Assembly (NCBI RefSeq): GCF_029762515.1
Contig: NZ_JARVGN010000141.1
Span: 1-5,191 of the forward strand
Reading direction: 5' to 3'
From: Methanocalculus sp.
GTDB lineage: Archaea; Halobacteriota; Methanomicrobia; Methanomicrobiales; Methanocorpusculaceae
DNA: 5,191 bases
Below the pieces are notes generated by a model. It saw only the letters and a program-made list of their open reading frames with translations. It was not told the DNA's origin and did no database searches. The position numbers were made by a program, and so were the translations under genes. Of this stretch, positions 1 to 5,191 are shown in pieces (positions within the stretch are counted from its first letter, which is position 1; the number at the start of each line of letters is the position of its first letter).

Positions 1-324
1 GCCTCCGGCGGTCTGGCCGAGCATGATCTCAAGCCGTGAGACCGGTGCGACCAGCGTCTCTTTCAGGAACCCAAACTGCTTGTCCCAGATGATCATGATC
101 CCTGAAAAGACCGAGGTGAAGAGTACCGCCATTGAGATGATCCCCGGAACCAGGAACTGGAGGTAATTTTCTCCTGTTGCTCCCGGTATCTGCACCACCT
201 CATTCAGCCCAAATCCAAGTGCCAGAAGGAAGAATACCGGCATTCCGAGGCTCCCGACGATCCGGCTCTTTGATCGGAGATAGCGTTTCAGGCTCCGCAG
301 CCAGAGTGTATAGATGATATCCAT
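1..324 (-). CDS. ABC-2 type transporter permease (DrrB-like), N-terminal 108 residues, cut by window edge
   Basis: This is the membrane subunit of an ABC exporter and would pair with the ATPase encoded just upstream to move a substrate out of the cell. The reverse strand reads open from ATG at 324 to base 1, giving 108 codons; the 3' part lies outside the window. The N-terminus is basic and cytoplasmic (RSLKRYLRSKSR, residues 10-21). A first hydrophobic span follows at about 22-41, and a second at about 57-80 (starting FLVPGIIS). Next comes the ABC-2 family hallmark, a charged coupling segment FLKETLVAPVSR at 86-97, then GQTAGG at the edge. An AGGAGG Shine-Dalgarno site at 333-338, 8 bases upstream, fixes the start. 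The gene begins 2 bases after the ATPase stop, so the two are certainly co-transcribed. Drug or lipid export is inferred from family and context; the substrate is unknown. Confidence 0.9.
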   Translation of the reverse strand, partial: MDIIYTLWLRSLKRYLRSKSRIVGSLGMPVFFLLALGFGLNEVVQIPGATGENYLQFLVPGIISMAVLFTSVFSGIMIIWDKQFGFLKETLVAPVSRLEIMLGQTAGG

Positions 325-326
325 CG

Positions 327-1307
327 CTAGTTCCTCCTCGGCATCATCATCCGCATCCGATCTGCTGCCCCTGCCTCTTCCTGCCGCATCTCCCTGCCGG
401 TATAGTGGAGGAAGACATCCTCGAGGGTAGGCTTCCTGATCGAGATGGATGCAATCGTATACCCATCCCGTCCGATCAGCCCAAGGAGTTCAAGCAGGTG
501 ATCTTCTGCTGAGTGGAGCCGGATGATCACCTGCCCGTCATACTGTTCTGCACCGATAATCCATGGAGCCTTGATTTCGCCTGCAATCCTGCCGGCATCA
601 GGGGATGTGATGTATACCACGTCTTCACCCACCCTGGCTTTCAGGCTCGCTGGCGTATCCATAGCAACGATTCTGCCCCTGTCGATGATCGCCACCCGGT
701 CGCAGAGCCGATCCGCCTCATCCATGTAGTGGGTGGTGAGGATGATGGTGATCCCCTTTGTCTGGTTTAAGATCTGGATATACTCCCAGAGATGGTTTCT
801 CGTCTGGGGATCAAGGCCGAGTGTCGGCTCATCCAGAAAGAGAACCGAGGGCTCGTGCAGAAGCCCCCGTGCAATCTCAAGCCGGCGCCTCATCCCCCCT
901 GAAAAAGTCTTAACGAGGCTCTCTTTCCGCTCTTCCAGCTCGACAAGCCTGAGCATCTCACCAATCCGCTCTTCCCTGATCGCCTTTGGGATGCGGTAGA
1001 GCCTGCCATGGAAATCCATATTTTCCCATGCCGTCAGCTCCTCATCCAGACTCTGATCCTGGAAGACGATCCCTATTGCCTTCCTGACGCCATCCTGATC
1101 CTTTCTGATATCGATCCCATTGAGAAATGCAGTGCCCGATGTCGGTTCAAGCAGGGTGGAGAGCATCGAGATGGCGGTCGTCTTTCCGGCACCATTTGGC
1201 CCGAGGAGGCCGAAGATCTCCCCTTCCGGTATCTCAAAGGAGATGGCATCAACTGCGGTAAAGTCCCCGAACCGTTTGGTGAGTGAATCCACGAGAATCG
1301 CATTCAT
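327..1307 (-). CDS. ABC transporter ATP-binding protein, DrrA/CcmA-type exporter ATPase
   Basis: This 326-residue nucleotide-binding subunit hydrolyses ATP to drive the adjacent ABC-2 permease. All ABC motifs are present and intact: Walker A GPNGAGKT (36-43), Q-loop Q83, signature SGGMR (136-140), Walker B VLFLDE (155-160), D-loop GLDP (164-167) and switch histidine H193 in TTHYMDEAD. Residues from about 220 form the C-terminal extension usual in DrrA-like ATPases, including KPTLEDVFLHYTGRE near the end. The tail is basic and methionine-rich (MRMMMPRR). I start it at ATG 1307, preceded by AGGGGAGATC at 1311-1320. A start at 1352 would add 15 basic residues and overlap padR by 49 bases. The chosen start overlaps the padR stop as ATGA (1304-1307), which suggests translational coupling. 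Daunorubicin-type drug export is the family archetype; the substrate here is unknown. Confidence 0.95.
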   Translation of the reverse strand: MNAILVDSLTKRFGDFTAVDAISFEIPEGEIFGLLGPNGAGKTTAISMLSTLLEPTSGTAFLNGIDIRKDQDGVRKAIGIVFQDQSLDEELTAWENMDFHGRLYRIPKAIREERIGEMLRLVELEERKESLVKTFSGGMRRRLEIARGLLHEPSVLFLDEPTLGLDPQTRNHLWEYIQILNQTKGITIILTTHYMDEADRLCDRVAIIDRGRIVAMDTPASLKARVGEDVVYITSPDAGRIAGEIKAPWIIGAEQYDGQVIIRLHSAEDHLLELLGLIGRDGYTIASISIRKPTLEDVFLHYTGREMRQEEAGAADRMRMMMPRRN

Positions 1308-1804
1308 TCGGATCTCCCCTTCTCGCCGAGCCCTCCAAGTCTTTTTGTGCATTCCCTGAGGATCTCCAGAGCTTCTTCATGCTTCTCTGCCGGCAGGGTA
1401 TGGATAGACTCCCGTATTTCCCACATCATCTCCCTGAGGGATGCACGTTCTTCTCCAAAGATCCTGGTATGCAGGGTTTTAAGCAGGAGTAGCTGTTCCC
1501 CGGACTGGTGTCTGCATGCCTTGATTGCTGTTAGAACCTCTTCCCCGGCATCGGTAAGGGTATAGATCGTCTTTGCACGCAATCCCGTATCCTCTTCTGT
1601 AATGAGCCCTTCACCAGCGAGGCTGTGGAGCAATGGATAGAGTGTTCCCTTGCTCGGCACCCATGCTCCTCCTGTTACCTCCTCAATTTCTTTGAGTAAA
1701 TCATAACCTGTTTTTGGCTTGCAGTGGAGTGAATGGAGGACATACAAGGAGATCAATGACCTTGTATGGCCTTCTTCGGTGGTGTATTGCAGTATGCCTC
1801 TCAT
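1304..1804 (-). CDS. PadR-family transcriptional regulator
   Basis: This is a 166-residue PadR-type winged-helix repressor. The N-terminal domain carries the family pattern: TGYDLLKEI at 32-40, then WVPSKGTLYPLLHSL at 48-62 (recognition helix region) and GEGLI at 64-68. A wing with TEEDTGLRAKTIYTLT follows at about 69-84. The rest, from about 95, is charged and helical (for example ASLREMMWEIRESIH and KHEEALEILRECTKRL) and fits the C-terminal dimerisation helices. The length is typical of the longer PadR class. It is first in the operon with the exporter ATPase and permease, the usual arrangement where PadR represses its own operon until a toxic ligand binds; that role is inferred. The start at 1804 has only a weak ribosome site (AGGT about 11 bases upstream), which fits low expression of a regulator. 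No other in-frame start looks better. Confidence 0.93.
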   Translation of the reverse strand: MRGILQYTTEEGHTRSLISLYVLHSLHCKPKTGYDLLKEIEEVTGGAWVPSKGTLYPLLHSLAGEGLITEEDTGLRAKTIYTLTDAGEEVLTAIKACRHQSGEQLLLLKTLHTRIFGEERASLREMMWEIRESIHTLPAEKHEEALEILRECTKRLGGLGEKGRSE

Positions 1805-1828
1805 TGTATAACCCGACCTTTGATGATA

Positions 1829-1862
1829 GTTCTATTTCGAACCGTATTGTAATGAACCGTTC
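1829..1862. promoter_or_regulatory. Candidate PadR operator cluster (GAAC/GTTC half-sites)
   Basis: Within 34 bases the plus strand shows GTTC-N6-GAAC (1829-1842) and GAACCGTTC (1854-1862). The heptamer GAACCGT occurs twice, at 1839-1845 and 1854-1860, exactly 15 bases apart. The cluster overlaps the predicted transcription start and leader of the padR operon, where a repressor would block transcription. PadR proteins usually bind dyad-symmetric sites next to their own genes; assignment of these repeats to PadR is inference from position and symmetry. Confidence 0.4.
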
Positions 1863-1871
1863 GTAACCAAA

Positions 1872-1879
1872 CTATATCA
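1872..1879 (-). promoter_or_regulatory. Putative TATA box of the padR-ABC operon
   Basis: On the reverse strand TGATATAG occupies these bases, within an AT-rich stretch and about 70 bases before the padR start. Archaeal initiation normally falls about 25 bases downstream, here near 1848, leaving a leader of roughly 45 bases. The match to the archaeal TATA consensus is only fair, and a nearby GATATG (around 1885) is an alternative. Confidence 0.4.
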
Positions 1880-1955
1880 GCATATCGAATGAGGCGGCCG
1901 TGCTTGATTCCATGTACCTGATGGATGGCCTGGTTCTGCTCATGATACCAGAGCC

Positions 1956-1963
1956 TATTTACC
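1956..1963 (+). promoter_or_regulatory. Possible TATA box of the 69-codon gene
   Basis: TATTTACC lies 36 bases upstream of the ATG at 1999. Transcription would begin near 1985, giving a short leader that just includes the GAGG ribosome site. The match is weak and no better element is visible on the plus strand of this divergent intergenic region. Confidence 0.25.
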
Positions 1964-1998
1964 TTCCCCGGACAATTTTTCATTCAGAGGATTCTGGT

Positions 1999-2208
1999 AT
2001 GCCGGATGAGTGGAAGGTTACGGTCACCGTGACCCTGAAGGTGGGTGGTGCATCAACGAGGAAAGAGGCGGAAGCTGCTGCGCTCGAACGACTGCTCGGT
2101 CTTATTAAAGGCGGTGGCGAGATCCCCTGGGAGACAGATGTTGTCCCGCTCAGGGCGCCGAGAGAGCCCCGAAGCGATGAGCCGCTCTTCGGGGTGAAAT
2201 GGGAATAG
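1999..2208 (+). CDS. Small hypothetical protein (69 aa)
   Basis: I do not recognise this protein. It begins MPDEWKVTVTVTLKVGG, an alternating pattern that predicts one strong beta strand. Residues 19-38 (TRKEAEAAALERLLGL and neighbours) predict an amphipathic helix. The C-terminal half (about 41-69) is proline-rich and charged with little predicted structure, ending in FGVKWE. There is no signal peptide, membrane segment or cysteine, so it is probably a soluble cytoplasmic protein. The frame is open back to a GTG at 1900. I prefer ATG 1999 because GAGG at 1987-1990 sits 8 bases upstream and the extension reads as non-protein-like sequence. It is divergent from the padR operon and 98 bases ahead of the flavoprotein gene, so co-transcription with the latter is possible. 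Confidence is moderate that it is a real gene. Confidence 0.65.
   Translation: MPDEWKVTVTVTLKVGGASTRKEAEAAALERLLGLIKGGGEIPWETDVVPLRAPREPRSDEPLFGVKWE
2167..2194 (+). other. Perfect 8-bp inverted repeat (hairpin) at the 3' end of the 69-codon gene
   Basis: CCCCGAAG (2167-2174) is matched by CTTCGGGG (2187-2194) around a 12-base loop. An alternative fold adds AGCG/CGCT inside. It lies in the last 14 codons of the gene. No T-tract follows, so an intrinsic terminator of bacterial type is unlikely. It could affect mRNA processing or stability, or be a coding coincidence. Confidence 0.4.
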
Positions 2209-2306
2209 CCTGCCTGATCACTCTCCCGAAGGTGCTCTCATCCACCTCCTGCATACAGAAGACACTCTTCTCTTATCTCTTCCAGAGGCACATGATCAGG
2301 TAACGC

Positions 2307-3452
2307 ATGTATGATATCGTCGTCGTCGGGGGAGGGCCTGTCGGGGCAACAGCCGCACGTTTGTCTGCCGAAGCAGGCCTCTCGACACTCCTCATTGAAG
2401 AGCATGCCGCTGCCGGGCACCCTGTCCAGTGTGCGGGCCTCCTCAGCTCGTCTGCCTTTGCAGAATGCGAGGTAACAGATCGCTCTGTTCTGAATACCAT
2501 ACAGGGTGCCCGGATCGTCTCGGGGAAGGGGAGCGAACTCCTCTTTGATGCAGGAAAGACAAAGGCGTATGTGGTTGATCGTGCCGCACTTGACCGCGAG
2601 ATGGTGCAGGCGGCAGCCGCAGCCGGTGCCGATATCCGGATCAAGTGCTATGCGGATTGGATTAAGCCCGGTCTCATCACGACACGGGGTGCTGGTGGGC
2701 GGGATGGAATTCCTCACCGGATCTGCATTGCAGCGGATGGCCCCCGGAGCGGTATTGCCCGATCGGCCGGCCTGCCCCGCCCAAAATATCTCCTCGGCGG
2801 CATCCAGGCGGATATCGTCCTTCGCCGCGATCCCCTGTTTGTCGAACTCCACCCTGATGCCTCTCCTGACTTCTTCGGCTGGGTGATCCCGATCTCAGAG
2901 ACAAGAGCACGTGTCGGGCTCTGCGGTCTGAAGGATATACCTGCACGGTTCTCGGCTTTCATCAGGAACTACTCTGAAACATCCGTTCACTGCGTCACGG
3001 GAGCAATCCCCCTTGGCCCTCCTGAAAAAACCTATTCTGACCGCCTCATGGTCTGCGGGGATGCAGCCGGCCTTCCAAAGCCCACATCCGGCGGGGGCGT
3101 CTACACCGGCATCCGATCCGCCCGGCATGCGGTTGCAACTGCCGTGCGGGCGTTTGAGGTGGAGAATACCTCCGCGGAGGCGCTCTATACCTACCAGCGG
3201 CTCTGGAAGGCGGATCTCGGGCGGGAACTTGCCCTCGGGCTGAAGCTCTTTGAGATGCGGGGGCGGCTGAACTCCGAAGATATTGATACCACAATACGGG
3301 CACTCTCGGATCCTGAGATCTTAAAGATCATCGTAGAGGATGGGGATATGGATCGGCCGGGAAAGCTGATTCGCCGACTCCTCTTCAAGCCCGAACTCCT
3401 CCCGCTCTTCGGACGGCTTGGATTGATGCAGCTGTTGAGGAGTATGACCTGA
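2307..3452 (+). CDS. FAD-dependent oxidoreductase, geranylgeranyl reductase family
   Basis: This 381-residue flavoprotein belongs to the family that reduces the double bonds of geranylgeranyl chains, in archaea those of the ether lipids, using FAD and a reduced carrier at the cytoplasmic membrane face. The N-terminus is a Rossmann FAD site: MYDIVVVGGGPVGATAA (GGGPVG at 8-13) with acidic E31 ending strand 2 (LLIEE). PVQCAGLLS at 39-47 is the family's conserved QCAG segment with C42. VDRAALDREM (about 90-99) matches the conserved VDR region. The second FAD motif is CGDAAGLPKPTSGGG at 250-264. Length is close to the usual 380-410. There are no membrane spans. AGGT at 2298-2301 gives the ribosome site, and an in-frame TAA at 2301-2303 rules out a longer protein. 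Methanogens often carry several paralogues, so whether this one is the archaeol reductase or acts on another isoprenoid is unresolved. Confidence 0.88.
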   Translation: MYDIVVVGGGPVGATAARLSAEAGLSTLLIEEHAAAGHPVQCAGLLSSSAFAECEVTDRSVLNTIQGARIVSGKGSELLFDAGKTKAYVVDRAALDREMVQAAAAAGADIRIKCYADWIKPGLITTRGAGGRDGIPHRICIAADGPRSGIARSAGLPRPKYLLGGIQADIVLRRDPLFVELHPDASPDFFGWVIPISETRARVGLCGLKDIPARFSAFIRNYSETSVHCVTGAIPLGPPEKTYSDRLMVCGDAAGLPKPTSGGGVYTGIRSARHAVATAVRAFEVENTSAEALYTYQRLWKADLGRELALGLKLFEMRGRLNSEDIDTTIRALSDPEILKIIVEDGDMDRPGKLIRRLLFKPELLPLFGRLGLMQLLRSMT

Positions 3453-3461
3453 TCTGTCTGG

Positions 3462-3482
3462 TTCTCTTCCCTCCCCGTCTCC
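3462..3482 (+). other. Pyrimidine-rich tract after the reductase gene, possible termination region
   Basis: Ten bases after the reductase stop, 20 of 21 bases are C or T, with a single G at 3477. Archaeal termination favours U-rich runs, and this tract has more C than T, so it is at best a weak terminator. No hairpin precedes it. The following gene could therefore be read through from the reductase promoter. Confidence 0.2.
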
Positions 3483-3530
3483 ATCCTCTGACCGCATCAT
3501 TCATCTGATCTCGCGGCAAGATGATTCTTT

Positions 3531-3839
3531 ATGGAAAGTAAATTTGGCAGAGGCTTTGTTGTGAACCTCGTCCTTCTGAGCAGGCATTTTGCCCTCCCCC
3601 CCGAACAGGCATTCTATGGAGCATCCGATCATGTCACGGAGATGTCTGTCCCTCCGTCCCTGAAAGGAACCGAGGTCGCTCAACTGACCGAGCGGCTGAA
3701 GAAACTTATTCTCTGGCATAAGATCGGGACCGATGACAAACCGGATGCCGAGGCGGCAAAAAAGATCATCGAAAAAATTATCCTTGCCGTTGACCGGGAA
3801 CTGGGCATTCCGGATCCCGATATGGGTTCATTCGACTGA
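3531..3839 (+). CDS. Hypothetical protein (102 aa), unknown function
   Basis: I do not recognise the family. The N-terminus MESKFGRGFVVNLVLLSRHFALPPEQAFYG has a short hydrophobic stretch (9-16), too short and too early for a convincing membrane span. The middle (about 30-50) is polar with PPSLKGTE. From about 47 it predicts helices: EVAQLTERLKKLILWHK, then PDAEAAKKIIEKIILAVDREL. The C-terminus is acidic (IPDPDMGSFD). It is likely a small, mostly helical cytoplasmic protein. A site resembling AGGTGATC (AGATGATT, 3519-3526) lies 4 bases before the ATG. It follows the reductase by 78 bases and precedes gyrB by 167 bases on the same strand. The protein-like composition, helical periodicity and ribosome site support a real gene. 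Nothing in the sequence tells its role. Confidence 0.75.
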   Translation: MESKFGRGFVVNLVLLSRHFALPPEQAFYGASDHVTEMSVPPSLKGTEVAQLTERLKKLILWHKIGTDDKPDAEAAKKIIEKIILAVDRELGIPDPDMGSFD

Positions 3840-3901
3840 TTTTCCCAGCTCATCCGGCAATAATCTGTCTGATAGGGAGACCTATATCATCTTCAACAAC
3901 C

Positions 3902-3910
3902 AATATATAC
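3902..3910 (+). promoter_or_regulatory. Likely gyrB TATA box
   Basis: AATATATAC is the best TATA-like element in the 167-base gap before gyrB. It is preceded by CAACAACC, a stretch that may serve as a BRE. It predicts a start near 3930-3935 and a leader of about 75 bases. A second TATA-like element, CCTATATC at 3881-3888, lies 21 bases upstream and could be an alternative promoter. Confidence 0.5.
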
Positions 3911-3927
3911 TGGTAGAGCGGCTGGTA
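3910..3927 (+). repeat. Direct repeat CTGGTA-N6-CTGGTA just downstream of the gyrB TATA box
   Basis: CTGGTA occurs at 3910-3915 and 3922-3927, 12 bases apart and about one helical turn. It falls between the TATA box and the predicted transcription start. ACTGG (3909-3913) also pairs with CCAGT (3933-3937). The position fits a regulator binding site; the factor is unknown and chance remains possible. Confidence 0.3.
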
Positions 3928-3947
3928 TCCATCCAGTCTGCAAAAAA

Positions 3948-3992
3948 ATGGCAAGGAATTGTTTCCGGGCATTTTCCCTTTCATTTTGCCAT
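3948..3992 (+). promoter_or_regulatory. Inverted repeat in the gyrB leader
   Basis: ATGGCAA (3948-3954) is perfectly complementary to TTGCCAT (3986-3992). Two small hairpins can form between the arms: GGAA/TTCC (3955-3966) and GGG/CCC (3967-3978), giving a possible three-way junction. The right arm ends 4 bases before the GGAG ribosome site at 3997-4000, so folding could influence gyrB translation. The inner stems are short, and no known riboswitch class is recognised. Confidence 0.3.
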
Positions 3993-4006
3993 AATCGGAG
4001 TCATGC

Positions 4007-5191
4007 ATGAATAGTACATATAACGCAGAACAGATCACCGTCCTTGAGGGTCTCAGTCCGGTACGCGAGCGGCCGGCGATGTATATCGGGAGCACAGACG
4101 GCCGGGGTTTGCACCATCTCATCTATGAGGTGGTGGATAACTCAATCGATGAGGCTCTGGCAGGATACTGCAGCCATATTGATATCTCAATCAACGCAGA
4201 CGGGTCCTGTACCATCGAGGATGACGGGCGGGGTGTCCCGATCGATACCATGCCCAAGTATGGGAAGAGTGCCCTTGAAGTGGTCATGACGATCCTGCAT
4301 GCCGGTGGAAAGTTCGATAAGAACTCGTACCAGGTGTCAGGAGGGCTTCATGGTGTTGGTGTCTCGGTTGTAAACGCCCTCTCCGAGTGGATGGTTGCGG
4401 AAGTCTTCCGTGGCGGAGTCATCTACTCGATGCGGTTTGAACGGGGTGCTGTAGTATCGCCCCTGACATCTGTGCCGGAGTCGCCTGATGAGCTGAGGCA
4501 GCGGCTGAGAAAGCGGTTTGGATCCGGGTATGAAGCAAAGGATACTGATGATCTCTCCTCCTATACCGGAACACGGATCACCTTCAAGCCTGATTCAACC
4601 ATCTTCGAAACCACACACTTCGACTTTGATATCATCAGCTCACGCCTCCGTGAACTTGCGTTCCTAAACAGTAGCGTGAGAATACGGGTTCTTGACAAAC
4701 GGAGCGGGGATGGAGAGACCTTCTACTATGAAGGCGGGATCAGCGAATTTGTCAAATACTTAAATGAAGGCAAAGAGACGCTCTTTCCCGACGTTATCTC
4801 GATTTCAAGAAAGGATGAAGAGAATAAGATGGAGGTGGATGTTGCCATCCAGTACAACAGCGGGTACGGTGAAACTCTCTTCACCTTCGTCAACAGCGTC
4901 AATACCCGGGAAGGCGGTACCCATCTCGAAGGATTCCGCTCAGCCCTTACACGGGCGATCAATACGTCTGCAAAGAAGAACAACCTGCTGAAAGGTGATT
5001 TCTCCTTTAAAGGTGATGATGTCCGTGAAGGGCTCTGCGCCATCATCAGCGTCAAGATCGCAAACCCCCAGTTTGAAGGGCAGACCAAGATGCGGCTTGG
5101 AAACTCCAATGTCCGTGGGATTGTTGATTCCCTTGTCTACAGCTGCCTCTCCGAATTCTTCGAAGAGAACCCAAAGACCATCGGGATCATT
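4007..5191 (+). CDS. gyrB: DNA gyrase subunit B, N-terminal 395 residues, cut by window edge
   Basis: This is the ATPase subunit of DNA gyrase, which with GyrA introduces negative supercoils into DNA. The GHKL ATPase motifs are intact: EVVDN at 41-45 (general base E41, Mg-binding N45), DDGRG at 72-76 and GGLHGVGVS at 112-120, with the ATP-lid HAGGKF at 98-103. The transducer domain follows (RELAFLN region) and contains the QTK loop at 359-361 (EGQTKMRLGN). The TOPRIM domain and C-terminus lie outside the window. GGAG at 3997-4000 sits 6 bases before ATG 4007, and an in-frame TAA at 3992-3994 excludes a longer start. Relative to E. coli GyrB (QTK at 335-337), QTK is about 24 residues later, owing to an insertion near 155-186. 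Gyrase in methanogens is known to be of bacterial origin. gyrA is probably downstream, outside the window. Confidence 0.97.
   Translation, partial: MNSTYNAEQITVLEGLSPVRERPAMYIGSTDGRGLHHLIYEVVDNSIDEALAGYCSHIDISINADGSCTIEDDGRGVPIDTMPKYGKSALEVVMTILHAGGKFDKNSYQVSGGLHGVGVSVVNALSEWMVAEVFRGGVIYSMRFERGAVVSPLTSVPESPDELRQRLRKRFGSGYEAKDTDDLSSYTGTRITFKPDSTIFETTHFDFDIISSRLRELAFLNSSVRIRVLDKRSGDGETFYYEGGISEFVKYLNEGKETLFPDVISISRKDEENKMEVDVAIQYNSGYGETLFTFVNSVNTREGGTHLEGFRSALTRAINTSAKKNNLLKGDFSFKGDDVREGLCAIISVKIANPQFEGQTKMRLGNSNVRGIVDSLVYSCLSEFFEENPKTIGII

Noticed and set aside
1308..1352. Fifteen-residue N-terminal extension of the ABC ATPase
   Set aside because: It would be basic and unlike the family, would overlap padR by 49 bases, and ignores the good ribosome site in front of ATG 1307.
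1801..1983. 60-codon reverse-strand frame just upstream of padR, ending in an ATGA overlap with the padR start
   Set aside because: The overlap looks operon-like, but the translation is rich in H, N, R and W, lacks protein-like periodicity, and lies across the divergent promoter region with its TATA-like and repeat elements.
1900..1998. 33-residue N-terminal extension of the 69-codon gene from a GTG start at 1900
   Set aside because: The extension overlaps the intergenic promoter region, and the ATG at 1999 has a well-spaced GAGG site. The hydrophobic stretch in the extension does not resemble a convincing signal peptide.
2209..2306. Search for a promoter or RNA element between the 69-codon gene and the flavoprotein gene
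   Set aside because: Only pyrimidine-rich sequence with a weak CTTATCTC element was found; nothing strong enough to call as a promoter.
2238..2852. 204-codon open frame on the reverse strand across the flavoprotein gene
   Set aside because: It is antisense to a clear flavoprotein gene, its composition is rich in C, R, P and D with no recognisable motif, and it arises from codon bias of the real gene.
3046..3303. Reverse-strand frame with an arginine-, proline- and alanine-rich product
   Set aside because: It is a shadow of the GC-rich 3' half of the flavoprotein gene; the repetitive composition reflects codon bias.
4726..5109. 127-codon reverse-strand frame opposite gyrB
   Set aside because: It is antisense to highly conserved gyrB sequence and is serine/proline-rich with no motif, a shadow of the real frame.

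Overview
The window looks like chromosomal DNA of a methanogenic euryarchaeon, most likely in or near the Methanomicrobiales. Four things point there: a geranylgeranyl-reductase-family flavoprotein (archaeal membrane lipid saturation), a bacterial-type DNA gyrase B of the kind carried by Methanomicrobia, Shine-Dalgarno sites of the GGAG/AGGTGA type, and AT-rich TATA-like boxes instead of -35/-10 promoters. The genus cannot be fixed from this sequence alone. Coding is dense and of moderate G+C. No RNA gene, insertion sequence or CRISPR array was seen.

Minus-strand half (1-1804). A compact three-gene operon reads right to left: a PadR-type repressor, an ABC ATPase of the DrrA/CcmA type, and an ABC-2 permease that runs off the left edge. 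Repressor and ATPase overlap by ATGA. ATPase and permease are 2 bases apart, and the permease has a strong AGGAGG site inside the ATPase gene. This is the classic layout of a self-regulated efflux pump. The region upstream of padR carries repeated GAAC/GTTC half-sites around the predicted transcription start, and these are candidate operators.

Plus-strand half (1999-5191). Running the other way are a 69-codon gene of unknown function, the FAD-dependent geranylgeranyl reductase homologue, a 102-codon gene of unknown function, and the first 395 codons of gyrB, which runs off the right edge. gyrB has its own leader with a TATA box, a short direct repeat, a 7-bp inverted repeat and a 20-codon upstream ORF whose stop overlaps the gyrB start. 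Its ATPase domain also carries an insertion of about 25 residues relative to Escherichia coli GyrB.

I see no clear new multi-gene system. The points most worth a second look are the gyrB leader, the GyrB insertion, the putative PadR operator cluster and the two small unknown genes.
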